Assembly: GCF_018446385.1 (NCBI RefSeq)
Contig: NC_056000.1
Span: 55,336,722-55,400,721, forward strand
DNA: 64,000 nucleotides
Origin: Zingiber officinale
Taxonomy: Eukaryota > Streptophyta > Magnoliopsida > Zingiberales > Zingiberaceae
Direction of reading: 5' to 3'
The notes under the pieces were generated by a model that made no database searches, was not told the origin of the DNA, and worked only from the letters and a program-made list of their open reading frames with translations. The number at the start of each line of letters is the position of its first letter. The first letter of the stretch is position 1. Made by a program: the position numbers and the translations under genes. Below, piece after piece: positions 11,334 to 23,218 of the stretch.

Positions 11334-13150
11334 TGGTGTCGACCTTTTTGTATGTCACGTGGCATTCCATATTAATAAAGATTGAAACTCATTAAAATTA
11401 AGACAAGTGTTGTAGTAACGAGTCCCAAGTCATATTTTTCCAAGGATAACTAGTGAGTGTGTGTAAATCCTATAATTGGTTCCAATCAAATTCTTACATT
11501 AATAAGTTCTATTAAGCTCTTCCATTCCCAACTTCATTCAACGATGTGAAATAGAGGGAAACAATGAAAATCTCAAGTTATCCATTCACAACTTAACTAA
11601 ATGTCAGCCATAACAATCCAATTCACAGAACAAAGGTAACTAGCAACAAGTGAACTCCAAATTTCAAACATCTTGTAAAAACCAAAGTATCATCCAATTC
11701 TCAATTACACTTAATTCAACCATTAAACTCAAATGCTCAATCACAGTAACATTCAATAGAGGAACACAAACAAAAACCTTCAGTTAAGCATTCATGAATT
11801 AAACTCAATCACAGCACAATAGATCCAATGTAAAGAACAAAGACTAGCTAACTAAATAACCAATATTAAACAACTAATGTAAATCTAACTTCTAATTCAA
11901 AACACAAACTGATTTGTAAACTAATCAGCAGTTAAACAAGATTGGGATTACAAAAGTGTAGCAAAATTAGGGGTTTCAAGTAAGAAAATCAGAACAGGAT
12001 TGCAGTAATGAAACTCTAACAAAAACTGAAATGGAAAATGCAATCTACACTATCAGATCTTCAGATCTGAGCAAGTTCAAACACAATTCTAAAACAAAGA
12101 CAAAGAAAATAAAACCCTAAACATTCCACAACCCAAATCTGGATCAAAATTCTCCACTCTGCTGTGAAAACAGAGGTGCTTGCGGAAACCTCCCTTCAAA
12201 CACCCAACGAGCAATGTACAAGCTTACAACTATTTCTAGAAGGTGCTCACCGCTCTTGGAAACCTCCCTCAAAGCTCACATCCGACAGGAAACCTCATCA
12301 GCCGAAGAACAAAGCGAAGATCCTGTGATTGGTGAAGCTAATTCAATTGATCAGATCGACTTAACCTCGCTGTGGAATGGAGATCGGAAAACGACCATAG
12401 ACTCTCAGAAACCTCCCTTCAAGCTCTGGTGGATGCGAAGATCACTTAATCTGGGAACCTCCCTCGATCAAGTGGCGGTGGTGGAACAGAATCCAAGTTG
12501 CAATCTGGGAACCTCCCTCGATCACTCTCTGCCCTCGGAAGATGAACGCCAAAGCTTGGAGATCGCCGCCGGTGAAGAAGCTTGCCCTCAGATCTGGAAA
12601 ATGGAATGGGAGCTGCGGTGTCGCTGCGAAGAAGATGCAGGAACAGTGGAAAAATTGCGAAGCCGAGCCTGAGTGCATTGTAGCTTCTCGCGGGTTTTAA
12701 ACCCTCCTCAAAATTGATCGGACGGCTGAGAATTCTTGAAGCTTAATCAACGGCTGGAAAGTCTCGGATCTAGATCAAACTTCCTGGATCTTCATCAACG
12801 GATGTGATCTGCTCCTCATTAGGGCGGATGGACCAAATTCTTGATGGATGGCTCATATCTCTCCGATCTTCAATGGACAGTCCAAATCAATCCAAAGCTT
12901 GATCATCGCTTTTAGCCCTAAATTTGATCCCAAGTGTGGTTTGATCTGATCGGGTCCATGACCCCTTTGATGCCTACAAAATAGTAATCGAATATTAGCA
13001 TCAAATACCATAATAATTTGCTAATTTGTAATTAGGTCCAAGATCACATGCAATTTGCAAAATATAATGTAAATGTGAGTTTAAGCTATGAATAGACCAA
13101 TAAAAACATGCATTATGAATTAAAATAATATAGCAAAATCATGGTTATCA
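11334..13150 (-). repeat. 5' LTR (right copy) of the non-coding element
   Basis: 1817 bp, TGGTGTCGACC to ATGGTTATCA on the plus strand, immediately followed by the target duplication GCCCT. Internal motif cluster as in the left LTR. Confidence 0.92.
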
Positions 13151-13155
13151 GCCCT

Positions 13156-13589
13156 CATCAAAATTTCAAATAGTCCTACAGCTTACTCTCTCAACAAGAG
13201 CTAGGGATCACTGCCTCATCCTCGTACGAGATACTGAAGCTAAATAACCCGTTAGCCGAATCTTGGGTGAAGGCGCATGAACAATCAAAAGGGTCCACAG
13301 TGTCGGCATGTGCAGATGAACGTGCTCAAAATGCTACTACAATAAGTTCCTAACTTGGTATTCCTTATGAATTGAGATCTTGTTGTTCTTTTTAGTTCCT
13401 AACTTGGTATTCCGCTCTAAGCACTGAAACAACTAACTTATAAGAAGATGTTAAAGCTTCGGTCGAGTTTTTCTCAAGTATAAGGCAAGTTCTGAAGGAA
13501 TCTCAACTACCTGCAGAGTCTTATTACATGGACAAGAAGAGATTGGAAATCTTACTATAAATCAGTGAATCTCAGCTCTGAGCAGAAAG
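13156..13589 (+). pseudogene. Additional ORF of the Tat-like element, fragment 2 of 4
   Basis: Resumes the reading begun at 6307 after the LTR element. It reads as degenerate protein with the words LSQQELGITASSSYEIL and PLAESWVKAHEQS and with several stops, ending in an amphipathic stretch (FFSSIRQVLKESQLP). It is interrupted at 13590 by a MITE; the last eight bases GCAGAAAG are the MITE's target duplication. Confidence 0.5.
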
Positions 13590-13805
13590 TAGGGGTGAGC
13601 ATTCAGTTAATTCGGTCCATAAATTAACCGAATTAACTGAAAACCGATTTAGTGTTGGCTAACCAAATCAAATCAAAGTTTTACTAAAATTGAATTAACC
13701 AAATTAGTTATTTCAGTTAACACCGAATTAACTAAATTTGTTTAAAATAACAATAAAAAGAATTTATATAAAATTAATATCAAATTAACCGAATGCTCAC
13801 CCCTA
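13590..13805. mobile_element. hAT-type MITE, 216 bp
   Basis: Perfect terminal inverted repeats TAGGGGTGAGCATTC / GAATGCTCACCCCTA, flanked by an 8 bp target duplication GCAGAAAG (13582-13589 and 13806-13813). The 8 bp duplication and the RGGGGTGAGCA terminus are typical of non-autonomous hAT elements. The interior is AT-rich with repeated AATTAACCGAATT words and no frame. Confidence 0.92.
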
Positions 13806-13813
13806 GCAGAAAG

Positions 13814-14094
13814 GGCTAAGAGGGTCAGGGTCGTTTCAGGCCTAGATCAGAAAACTACCTTGCTAGAGGAGCTAAAATCTTCTCAAGCTTCTAAAACCCT
13901 TGAACAAACCATCAAATTATCCTCCAAAGACTTAGTGATACTAGAAAAACAAAGAAAGGTGGACATACAAGTAGCCTTACTAGGATCATTACAAGCTGAA
14001 TTAGACTCCACCAAGGTTGAGCTAAAAATATACAAGGCTGGGGAGGATAAGCGCTTTGAGGACAGGCTGAGGGCTTATCTTGAGTCTCCTGACG
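13814..14094 (+). pseudogene. Additional ORF of the Tat-like element, fragment 3 of 4 (coiled coil)
   Basis: An open frame from before 13860 to the insertion point, rich in Leu, Glu and Lys with heptad-like spacing (LLEELKSSQASKTLEQTIKL, then LGSLQAELDSTKVELKIYKA), predicting a coiled coil. The frame continues into the LTR of the copia element at 14095, so the track of residues after about 14094 is not part of it. TGACG at 14090-14094 is the copia target duplication. Confidence 0.6.
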
Positions 14095-15924
14095 TGTTGG
14101 GTTTTATGAGCTGCGAAAACCGCTTTTTCGCGTCGTGGAAACCCCAAAATCCCCATGCCACCGGATCCGTGCGAAGTAAAACTTTCGAAAAACATTACGA
14201 GTACGAGTTTTATGCTAGTTCTAAACTAGGAGAAGGAATTACCCTTTGATGCGAAGCCCTTCGCGTATCCCGCTCTTCCAAGTGATGCCAGATCTCGAGG
14301 TTGTCAAGTGTACAACCCTCTAGAAGTATCCACACGAACAAATAGGTGGAGAAAACCTAACACAAAGGTGTGCTAGCACCTTGGTAAGGTTCGGCCAAGA
14401 GAGGAGAGGGAGAGCAAGAAGAAAACTAGAGAGGAAGAAGATGATGGAGTTACTCACACAAGCACACAAAATGCACTAACCCCTCATCAAAAGTGGTCGG
14501 CCACTTTAAGGGGAATTGTAAACTCCATGGGATGCCAAGAGTCACAACTCTTGGTAACTCCCATGAGGTGGCATTCCACTTAAGCAACCATGATGATGAA
14601 GCATCATCATTGGACCACTTAGTGTCAACTCACCAATGAGGTGGCAAATGGTCAAGTCAAAATTGACCCTTCATCTTCCTCTCAAGTCAAGTCAAACTTG
14701 ACCACTTCTCTCCCTTGGTTGATCTAATCTAACCATTGGTTCAAGTCAAATTTAATTTAATGAATCTCTATTCATTGAATTAAATTGATTAAATGAGTCT
14801 AAGTCTAAATTAGACTCACTTAACACATGAACCAAATTGAGTCCAACTCAATTAGCCTACTTTGGATTACTCTTAATCCAATTTGGTTCATCATATGAAC
14901 CTAATCATTTAGGTTCATCAAATAAACCTAATCTCCATCTAATTGTCCTTTGTGTGTGACCCTATAGGTTCTTGTAATGTTGGCAATGCTCCTCAACCCA
15001 TTTAGAAGCATAAGTAATGAGCGGTATCTAGCAACACATCATTACTACCCAAGCTACAAGAATGTTGAGATCTAACATCACCTTGTGACTACTAATTGTG
15101 ACTCCTCACAATATATGACATTGTCCTTCTATCCTAGACATCTAGATTGATCAATATGAGGCATAAACCGTGTCATCCTCTAATCAATCTAAATCTTGAA
15201 CTCCAAGTAGACTCACTCGATCAAATGAGCTCAATATCTTATATTGACTCATTTGGGCATGGCCATGCACTTAGTGGTCTCATTCTATCAAGAATATCGA
15301 TGTCTCTCCCGTCATATAGGAGGGATAGATCCCATCTACATCACTCACATCCCTCCGCATAATTTGTTACATACCCAGTAAATGCTTTTATAGTCCACCC
15401 AATTACGGTGACGTTTGACAAAACCAAAGTACGTAACCCCTTATGTAGGGAACCATGGTGACTTCAGGTCCAAGGACTAGTAGTCATACTAATAGCCACA
15501 TGAGAAAGTATATGACACTCATATAACGATCCATGATACTTTCTCATAGCGGATCATTCAATATACATTCTCCAATGCATACCCATGTGTCAACTTGATA
15601 TCTCCATATCCATGACTTGTGAGATCAAGTCATCGAGTTGACCTACATGCTAGTCTCATCACATTAACGTTGTCCCTGAATGTTAATACTTGACTAGGAA
15701 TGATTAAGAGTAGTGGTCCCTATATCATCTCACTATCTATTTAACCAATCGATTAATATAGGTAAGAACCTTCTACTCAAGGACGCTATTATACTTAGTT
15801 ATTTGGCACCAATACAAGTAAGTATAATAACTAAAAATAAATATCTTTATTTATATACAAGAATATGATACAACGAGTTCATACAATAATCATCAAATGA
15901 TTGGCTCTAGGGCTCTAACTAACA
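14095..15924 (-). repeat. 3' LTR of the copia element
   Basis: 1830 bp; TGTTGGGTTTTATGAG to GCTCTAACTAACA on the plus strand. It matches the split right LTR (1833 bp after removing the CACTA). A frame at 15147-15362 is present in both LTRs and has no recognisable motif. Confidence 0.95.
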
Positions 15925-15936
15925 ATCTCCCATTAG
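15925..15936 (-). other. Polypurine tract of the copia element
   Basis: On the minus strand the bases next to the 3' LTR read AATGGGAGATTG, the usual plus-strand primer site of plant copia elements. Confidence 0.8.
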
Positions 15937-15938
15937 CA

Positions 15939-16315
15939 CTAGTGCCAATCAGTGTTGGCTCTAAGGCTTAATGACCTAGTGTGACCATCATGCTTTCTCT
16001 GTGCCAAAACCTTGGTCAAGGGATCTACGATGTTAGCCTCTTTGGGTACTCTGCAAATCTTTACATCTCCTCTCTCAATAATCTCTCGAATGAGATGGAA
16101 GCGCCGTAGTATGTGTTTGGTCCGCTGGTGTGAGCGAGGTTCCTTAGCCTGCGCAATTGCTCCATTGTTGTCACAATAGAGCTCAATAGGGTCAGCGATG
16201 CTAGGAACCACCCCAAGTTCAGTGATGAACTTGCGGATCCAAACTGCCTCCTTGATGCAGCAATGTACTCGGCCTCTGTCGTAGAATCAGCGACTGTGTC
16301 CTGCTTCGAACTCTT
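15939..16315 (-). pseudogene. Copia RNase H, C-terminal part
   Basis: The frame 16211-15939 contains IELYCDNNGAIAQAKEP (with the third catalytic region DN), HQRTKHILRRFHLIREI and VDPLTK, the conserved C-terminal RNase H of copia pol. The joining segment 16315-16200 reads DSTTEAEYIAAS in a neighbouring frame. One stop (a tryptophan codon turned TAG, near 16315) and one 1-base shift near 16250 separate it from the preceding part. Confidence 0.85.
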
Positions 16316-16693
16316 CTAGCTCACAGCACCACCATTTATGTAAAACACGAACCCTGACTGCGATCGATAATCATCCTGGTCGGTCTGGAAGCTAGCATCA
16401 TTGTAACCCTTTACAGCTAGCTCATCATTACCTCCATATATCAAGAAATATTCTTTAGTCCTTCTTAAGTACTTAAGAATATTCTTGACCGCTATCCAGT
16501 GACTTTCACCTGGATCTGACTGGTATCTGCTCGTCATGCTCAAAGCATATGAGACATCAGGTCGAGTGCATAGCATGGCATATATGATAGATCCTATGGC
16601 TGAGGCATAAGGGATCTGATCCATGCGGTCTCTCTCCTCTCTAAAAGAGGGACCTTGAGTCTTCGAAAGACTCACGCCATGTGACATCGACAT
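16316..16693 (-). pseudogene. Copia pol: RT/RNase H junction
   Basis: Contains PYASAIGSIIYAMLCTRPD, a hallmark of copia pol between RT and RNase H, then YLRRTKEYFLIYGG and the start of RNase H (VKGYNDASFQTD). The sequence between LGLSQST and [13 protein letters not shown] is about 17 codons shorter than usual and changes frame near 16690, indicating a small deletion. Confidence 0.85.
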
Positions 16694-17121
16694 GTACTCT
16701 GACTTAGGCCAAGCAATCTCTTAGATCTATCTCTATAGATCTGTATGACAAGAATGTGAGATGCTTCACCTAAGTCCTTCATTGAGAAACAACTCCCTAG
16801 CCAGGTCTTGACAAACTGAAGTAAAGGGATTTCTTTCCCAATGAGTAGTATGTCATCCACATACAATATAAGGAAGATAACTATGTCCCCTACAACCTTC
16901 TTGTAGACACAAGGTTCATCTTCATTCTTGATGAATCCAAACTGTTTGATTGCATCATCGAATCTAAGATTCCAGCTCCGAGAAGCATGCTTTAGTCCAT
17001 AAATGGACCTATGCAGCTTGCATACTCTGCTAGTATGCTGTGGATCTACAAAACCCTCAAGTTGTGTCATGTACACATCCTCGAGCAGGTTTCCATTTAG
17101 GAACGCGATTTTGACATCCAT
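16672..17121 (-). pseudogene. Copia reverse transcriptase, catalytic part
   Basis: Begins [18 protein letters not shown] and carries [13 protein letters not shown] and the intact catalytic box [10 protein letters not shown] (near 16850). It is in the same frame as the upstream RT part; only a TGA replacing a tryptophan codon (near 17122) separates them. Confidence 0.92.
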
Positions 17122-17124
17122 CTT

Positions 17125-17907
17125 TCATATCTCATAGTCATGGTATGCTGCAATAGCAAGCATGATCTGAATGGACTTAAACATCTCTACTGGAGAAAAG
17201 GTTTCATCATAGTCAATACCATGAATCTTCTTGAAACCTTTAGCTACCAAGCGACCCTCATAGATAAATCCATCCATGTCAGTCTTTCTCTTAAAGACCC
17301 ACTTACACGCAATGAGTTTTACCCCTTCAGGTGGATCAACCAAAGTCCATACTTGGTTGGTGTACATGGATTTCATTTTGGATCTCATGGCCTCTATCCA
17401 TTTCTTGGAATCTGGTCTCATCACAGCTTCCTGATAGGTGGTAGGCTCATCCTCTATGAGCACAACGCCATCATGGTCAGACAAGAGAAATGAGTATCTC
17501 TCAGGCTGACGACGTACCCTATCAGACCTGCGAAGAGGTATGTTTACTTGAACTGGTTGTTGTTCCTCAACTCTTTGTGAAACAACATCATCCACAACAC
17601 TTTGTGGTTCCAGTTCAACTTCCATCGAGGCTTCAGTGCTATAGTTCGCATCTTGAACTTTTTCAAGATCGAACGTACTCCCACTAGTCTTTCTAGAAAT
17701 AAAGTCCCTTTCTAGAAAGACACTAGTCTTTGCCACAACTACCTTGTGCTGACTGGGAATGTAGAAGTAATATCCCTTAGTTTCCTTGGGATATCCAATA
17801 AAGTAGCACTTGTCGGATTTGGGTCCTAATTTGTCTGAGACTTGATGTCTAACGTAAGCCTCACAATCCCAAATCCTCATATAAGACACCTGGGCATCTC
17901 TCCCAGT
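17125..17907 (-). pseudogene. Copia integrase C-terminus and RT N-terminus
   Basis: Contains CYFIGYPKETKGYYFY (integrase C-terminal region), LRRSDRVRRQPERY (linker), WIEAMRSKMKSMYTNQVWTL and GCKWVFKRK-type RT start, then YDETFSPV. In frame with the integrase frame ending at 17908; the break is a TAG in place of tryptophan, so the original polyprotein was continuous here. Confidence 0.9.
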
Positions 17908-19203
17908 CTATATCCTATATGGTGTCTTTATCACGGCCTTGGATGGAACTCGGTTGAGTATAAAAGCTGCCGTGTCTAGAGCATAGCCCCAAAGAAATGT
18001 AGGAAGATCTGTGTGACTCATGATAGACCGTACCATATCTAATAGAGTACGGTTCCTCCTTTCGGATACACCATTCCACTGTGGTGTTCCAGGAGGAGTG
18101 AGTTGGGATAGAATCCCACACTCAGCTAGATAGTCACGAAACTCATGGCTAAGGTATTCTCCACCTCGATCTGATCGAAGTATCTTAATACTTTTACCAA
18201 GCTGGTTTTGTACTTCATTCTTGAATTCTTTGAACTTTTCAAAGGATTCAGACTTATGTGTCATCAAGTACACATAACCATATCTATTGAAGTCATTAGT
18301 AAATGTGATGAAGTACCTATAACCACCTCTAGCAGCGACATTGAAAGGGCCACATACATCACTATGTATAAGACCTAACAAGTCAGTCGCTCTCTCATTG
18401 TGCCCACTAAAGGGAGTCTTGGTCATCTTGCCTAGTAGGCATGACTCACACGTCTCATAAGATTCAAAATCAAATGAGTCCAGCAAACCATCCTTATAGA
18501 GCTGGGATAAGCGCTTATCATTTATATGACCTAAGCGACAGTGCCAGAGAAAAGTTTGATTCATGTCATTTGACTTGAACCTCTTGGTATTTATGTTATA
18601 GATAGGGCTTTCAAGGTCTAGAATATAGAGTCCGTTCATCAGAGGTGTACTACAATAGAACATATCTTTTAAATAAACAGAACAACATTTGTCCTTTATT
18701 ATAAAAGAAAAACCTTTCTTGTCCAAACAAGAAATTGAAATTATGTTCTTAGTTAAAGCAGACACATAACAACAATTATCCAACTCTAATACAAGCCCAG
18801 AGGGCAGAGATAGAAAATAAGTCCCTACAGCAACAGCAGCAACCCGTGCTCTATTGCCTACGCGTAGGTTCACCTTGCCCTTTGCCAATGCCCTGCTATT
18901 TCTCAGCGCCTGCACATTAGTAGAAATGTGAGAAGCACATCCGGTATCTAATACCCATGATGAAGAAATAGATAGATTGACTTCTATAACATATATACCT
19001 GAAGTGGAAGTCTCACTTCGCTTCTTCTTAAGATCTTCCAAGTACACCTTGCAGTTCCTCTTCCAATGTCCGGTCTGACCGCAGTGGAAATAGGTAGCAT
19101 CCTTGGCGACCCCTCCTTTAGGCTTCAGTGCCTTGCCTTTGCCCTTGGCTTGAGACTTTCTCTTGCCTTTGGGATTGCCCTTGCCCTTGTGTTTCTGAAC
19201 CAT
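17908..19203 (-). pseudogene. Copia zinc knuckle, protease and integrase
   Basis: 431 residues, uninterrupted. In order: basic region, CCHC knuckle (FHCGQTGHWKRNC, residues about 39-51), aspartic protease active site WVLDTGCASHI (about 83-93), GAG-pre-integrase with LWHCRLGHIND, the second zinc-binding pair CESCLLGKM, then the integrase core with HSDVCGP, LRSDRGGEYLS and PPGTPQWNGVSERRNRTLL supplying the D,D,E residues. The real start lies upstream in gag: the Met at 19203 is internal to the polyprotein, since gag would read straight through but for a 1-base loss near 19247. Confidence 0.93.
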
Positions 19204-19826
19204 CAGAATAGAGTTGGGCTTAACCTTCTTGAGGTTGAGCTCAGCGTTCTTAACATGCTAAGCAGCTCGGGCAGTGGCTTGTCAATCTCGTTCATGTTGT
19301 AGTTTAGAACAAATTGACTATAGCTATCCGGTAAGGATTGTAAGATCAGGTCAGTGGCCAGCTCTTGGCCAAGCGGGAATCCCAACCTCTGTAGATTTTC
19401 TATGTACCCAATCATTTTGAGTATATATGGGCCTACGGGAGCCCCATCTGACATCTTGCACTGAAACAGTGCCTTTGAGATCTCGAATCTCTCGTGCCTC
19501 GCTTGTCCTTGATACAGTTGACGAAGATGTTCAACCATATCGTAAGCGCCCATCAACTCATGTTGCTTCTGAAGCTCAGAGTTCATGGTCGCGAGCATTA
19601 GACAGGACACATCTAATACGTCATCTTGATGCTTCTTATAAGCATCTTTGTCAGCTCGCGTGGCACTGGCAGGAGGAGCCTCCGGAATGGGCTGCTCCAG
19701 AATGTACAGTTTACGTTCTTGGGTGAGAACTATTCTCAAGTTCCTGTACCAGTCCAGGAAATTTGTTCCGTTGAGCTTGTCCTTCTCAAGGACAGAACGC
19801 AGGGAGAAAGAGTTCGTATTCGACAT
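19203..19826 (-). pseudogene. Copia gag (capsid), frameshifted at its end
   Basis: Starts MSNTNSFSLRSVLEKDKLNG, followed by NFLDWYRNLRIVL and the region with YDMVEHLRQLYQGQARHERF, the plant copia gag (UBN2-type) fold. One base is missing near 19247: after SMLRT the frame shifts into SSTSRRL and stops, whereas the neighbouring frame continues AELNLKKVKPNS into the zinc knuckle frame. Gag would form the particle that packages the element RNA. Confidence 0.9.
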
Positions 19827-21265
19827 CGTGGTTATCTACAACAGAAAAATGCAAAAAATAAATATCATATTCTTTTAAATTATTTAATTAGGCCTTTAAC
19901 TAAATGATGCTCCCACTGAATTCTATAATTCATGTGGGACAAGATCCACATCATATTACGTCTTGAGTTAGCTTTGGCTAATACGCCCAAGACTTAGTAT
20001 GATCGGTAGGTAATGATTTACCAATTACATCTCTATGTAACTCTTATTTATAGGATCATTATCCGCAATTATATTAAAACTTGAGTTAGGTTTGGCTAAT
20101 ACGCCCAAGAATTAATATAAATGTGATTATGTCCTATATTCCAACCGTTACAAAATGCCTATAGTTAAACTCGATCCAATTGAGTTAACTAGTTACTCAA
20201 TCTAATTGAGTTGTACTCACCCATGCGTTGATAAGCGGGACCAAGATTGTCCCTCCGTACCTTACCAAGATAATATGTGTTGCTCTGCTTTGGCATATTC
20301 AACAACACATGTGATCGAGGTAGTGATAGGTATCACGGCACGGTAGGCATTTGAGTTGACGCGATTGAGATCTAATATAATCGAGAGGGTGCATCTTGTA
20401 CACAATTTAGATCTAATCTAATTGTTAGGCACTAATTAATTACTAATTATGCATCACATACACACAAGCAATTAATTAAATTATTTGTGTTTAGTCATGG
20501 CCCTACTACGATCTTCTCAAGCCAATGAGAAGATCAGATGGTCAACCTAAGATCAACAGCTTCTCAAGCTCCTCCCTTTGACCACCGTGTGTTGCTCGCG
20601 TCCTCCTCGTAACTCCGTCTCGAGTGGACCTTCCACGGCTCCAATTTTGTACATTATAATTTTGAAACTCAAGTTACATTTGAGTCTAAACAAATTTACA
20701 ACAAGAATAAATGGAGAACGGCACGACGCGCAGGTCGCGTATCAAGTATACATCACACACAATCACATGACGGCACACAGGTCGTATTATGAATTACAAC
20801 ACAAATATACCAATCAAATTGGGTCTTTTTGGGCCATGAACATCACAAATTATACATAATTCTAAATTATGTCATTTTCATAATTTTCTGTAATTTTTAA
20901 TACTATTTTTACAATTTTTATGAGGAAAAATTCCCGGCGGTCCCGATTAGCGATTTTCGGGCGCAATCGCGGAACGAATCCCCTTGCGGGGCCAGGGGCA
21001 CGCTCCTACCCGCGATCTAACCATCGCGAGTGTTCCTTAAAGATCCTACAGCGCCTTAGCCCAATGTCCCAAAAAGATTTGGGGTGAAACCTTGCCGTTT
21101 TAGAAAAATCTTCTCAGTAGTCGAAGCCTACAAGTGTCGAAACACTTGTGCTTCGCTTCTACGAGAAAAATACCCACAAAACCCATAAAAAACCTAAATT
21201 TATAGAAAATTACAGAACCTACATTTTTCATAAAAATGCAAACTAAACTCGTACAAGACTTCGCA
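19827..21265 (-). other. 5' leader of the copia element
   Basis: 1.4 kb without a supported frame between primer site and gag. It contains a diverged direct repeat of a ~40 bp block with GGCTAATACGCCCAAGA (near 19980 and 20098) and a GC-rich stretch at 20930-21030 with GCGATT/AATCGC words that could fold. Such leaders hold the packaging and dimerisation signals; no specific signal was identified. Confidence 0.6.
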
Positions 21266-21282
21266 CGTGGCTCTGATACCAC
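21266..21282 (-). other. Primer-binding site, tRNA-iMet
   Basis: Minus strand reads GTGGTATCAGAGCCACG directly after the 5' LTR; TGGTATCAGAGC is the plant initiator-methionine tRNA site. Confidence 0.93.
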
Positions 21283-22691
21283 TGTTAGGTTTTTCGGGCC
21301 GCGAAAACCGCTTTTTCGCGTCGCGGAAACCCCAAAACCCCCATGCCACCGGATCCGTGCGAAGTAAAACTTTCGAAAAACATTACGAGTACGAGTTTTA
21401 TGCTAGTTCTAAACTAGGAGAAGGAATTACCCTTTGATGCGAAGCCCTTCGCGTATCCCGCTCTTCCAAGTGATGCCGGATCTCGAGGTTGTCAAGTGTA
21501 CAACCCTCTAGAAGTATCCACACGAACAAATAGGTGGAGAAAACCTAACACAAAGGTGTGCTAGCACCTTGGTAAGGTTCGGCCAAGAGAGGAGAGGGAG
21601 AGCAAGAAGAAAACTAGAGAGGAAGAAGATGATGGAGTTACTCACACAAGCACACAAAATGCACTAACCCCTCATCAAAAGTGGCCGGCCACTTTAAGGG
21701 GAATTGTAACCTCCATGGGATGCCAAGAGTCACAACTCTTGGTAACTCCCATGAGGTGGCATTCCACTTAAGCAACCATGATGATGTGGAGCATCATCAT
21801 TGGACCACTTAATGCCAACTCACCAATGAGGTGGCAAATGGTCAAGTCAAAATTGACCCTTCATCTTCCTCTCAAGTCAAGTCAAACTTGACCACTTCTC
21901 TCCCTTGGTTGATCTAATCTAACCATTGGTTCAAGTCAATTTTAATTTAATGAATCTCTATTCATTGAATTAAATTGATTAAATGAGTCTAAGTCCAAAT
22001 TAGACTCACTTAACACATGAACCAAGTTGAGTCCAACTCAATTAGCCTACTTTGGATTACTCTTAATCCAATTTGGTTCATCATATGAACCTAATCATTT
22101 AGGTTCATCAAATGAACCTAATCTCCATCTAATTGCCCTTTGTGTGTGACCCTATAGGTTCTTGTAACGTTGGCAATGCTTCTAAACTCATTTAGAAGCA
22201 TAAGTAATGAGCGGTATCTAGCAACACATCATTACTACCCAAGTTACAAGAATGTTGAGATCCAACATCACTTTGTGACTACTAATTGTGACTCCTCACA
22301 ATATATGACATTGTCCTTCTATCCTAGACATCTAGATTGATCAATATGAGGCATAAACCGTGTCATCCTCTAATCAATCTAAATCTTGAACTCCAAGTAG
22401 ACTCACTCGATCAAATGAGCTCAATATCTTATATTGACTCATTTGGGCATGACCATGCACTTAGTGGTCTCATTCTATCAAGAATATCGATGTCTCTCCC
22501 GTCATATAGGAGGGATAGATCTCATCTACATCACTCACATCCCTCCGCATAATTTGTTACATACCCAGTAAATGCCTTTATAGTCCACCCAGTTACGGGT
22601 GACGTTTGACGAAACCAAAGTGCGTAACTCCTTATGTAGGGAACCATGGTGACTTCAGGTCCAAGGACTAGTAGTCATACTAATAGCCACA
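21283..22691 (-). repeat. 5' LTR of the copia element, first segment
   Basis: TGTTAGGTTTTTCGGGCC onward, colinear with 14095-15500. It ends at the ACA target duplication of the CACTA element (22689-22691). Confidence 0.95.
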
Positions 22692-22915
22692 CACTACAAC
22701 AAAATCGCTCATAGACATCAGTGGAACAACAACGGTTTTAGGCTAAAACCGATGTCTTTGAGTATTTTACACCGGTTTTTCTAAAAACCGGTGTCTATGA
22801 GCGCATATTTTAGCTCATAGACATCGGTTTTTTAGGCGATGTCTATGAGCGCCCTTTTTTTCGTTAATAGACATCGATTTTAACATCGGTTTTTAAAATC
22901 CGATGTTAATGAACC
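22692..22915. repeat. Left subterminal repeats of the CACTA element
   Basis: Several forward and inverted copies of ATAGACATCGGTTTT and AAACCGATGTCTATGAG in the first ~220 bp, paired so that neighbouring copies could form hairpins. In CACTA elements subterminal repeats bind the element's own DNA-binding protein. Confidence 0.85.
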
Positions 22916-23218
22916 CAAATAAAATATTTTAATTTTCCCCACAAGCCAAAATCTGCCTAAGTGTTTTCCCTCCAAACCTAAATCTTTATCCCGCCCCTTC
23001 CTCCGCGCGACCATCTCTCTCGCGATAACCTAAATCGAAACCTAAACCTCCGACCATCCGACCATCTCTCTCAGCCTAAACCTAAACCTAAACCTCCGAC
23101 CATCTCTCTCAACCTCATCTCCCTCTTCCCCTTCCTAGATCGATGCCCCTTCCTCTCCCGATCAGGATCAAGACACGATGCCCTTCCTCCGACCATCTCC
23201 TCCAACTCCTCCCTTTAG

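Larger units (their letters stand above)
7309..13150 (-). mobile_element. Non-coding LTR retrotransposon (LARD-like, Tat/Athila-type signals), nested
   Basis: A 5842 bp element bounded by two ~1.8 kb LTRs and by a perfect 5 bp target duplication GCCCT (7304-7308 and 13151-13155). Orientation is minus. The right LTR is followed, on the minus strand, by TTTTGGCGCC, the start of a tRNA-Asp-type primer site. The left LTR is preceded on that strand by AAGTGTGGGGGATT, a polypurine tract typical of Tat/Athila gypsy elements. The 2.2 kb interior has no gag or pol, so it must have been moved by proteins of a relative. The LTRs differ by a few percent by eye, so the insertion is not recent. Confidence 0.9.
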
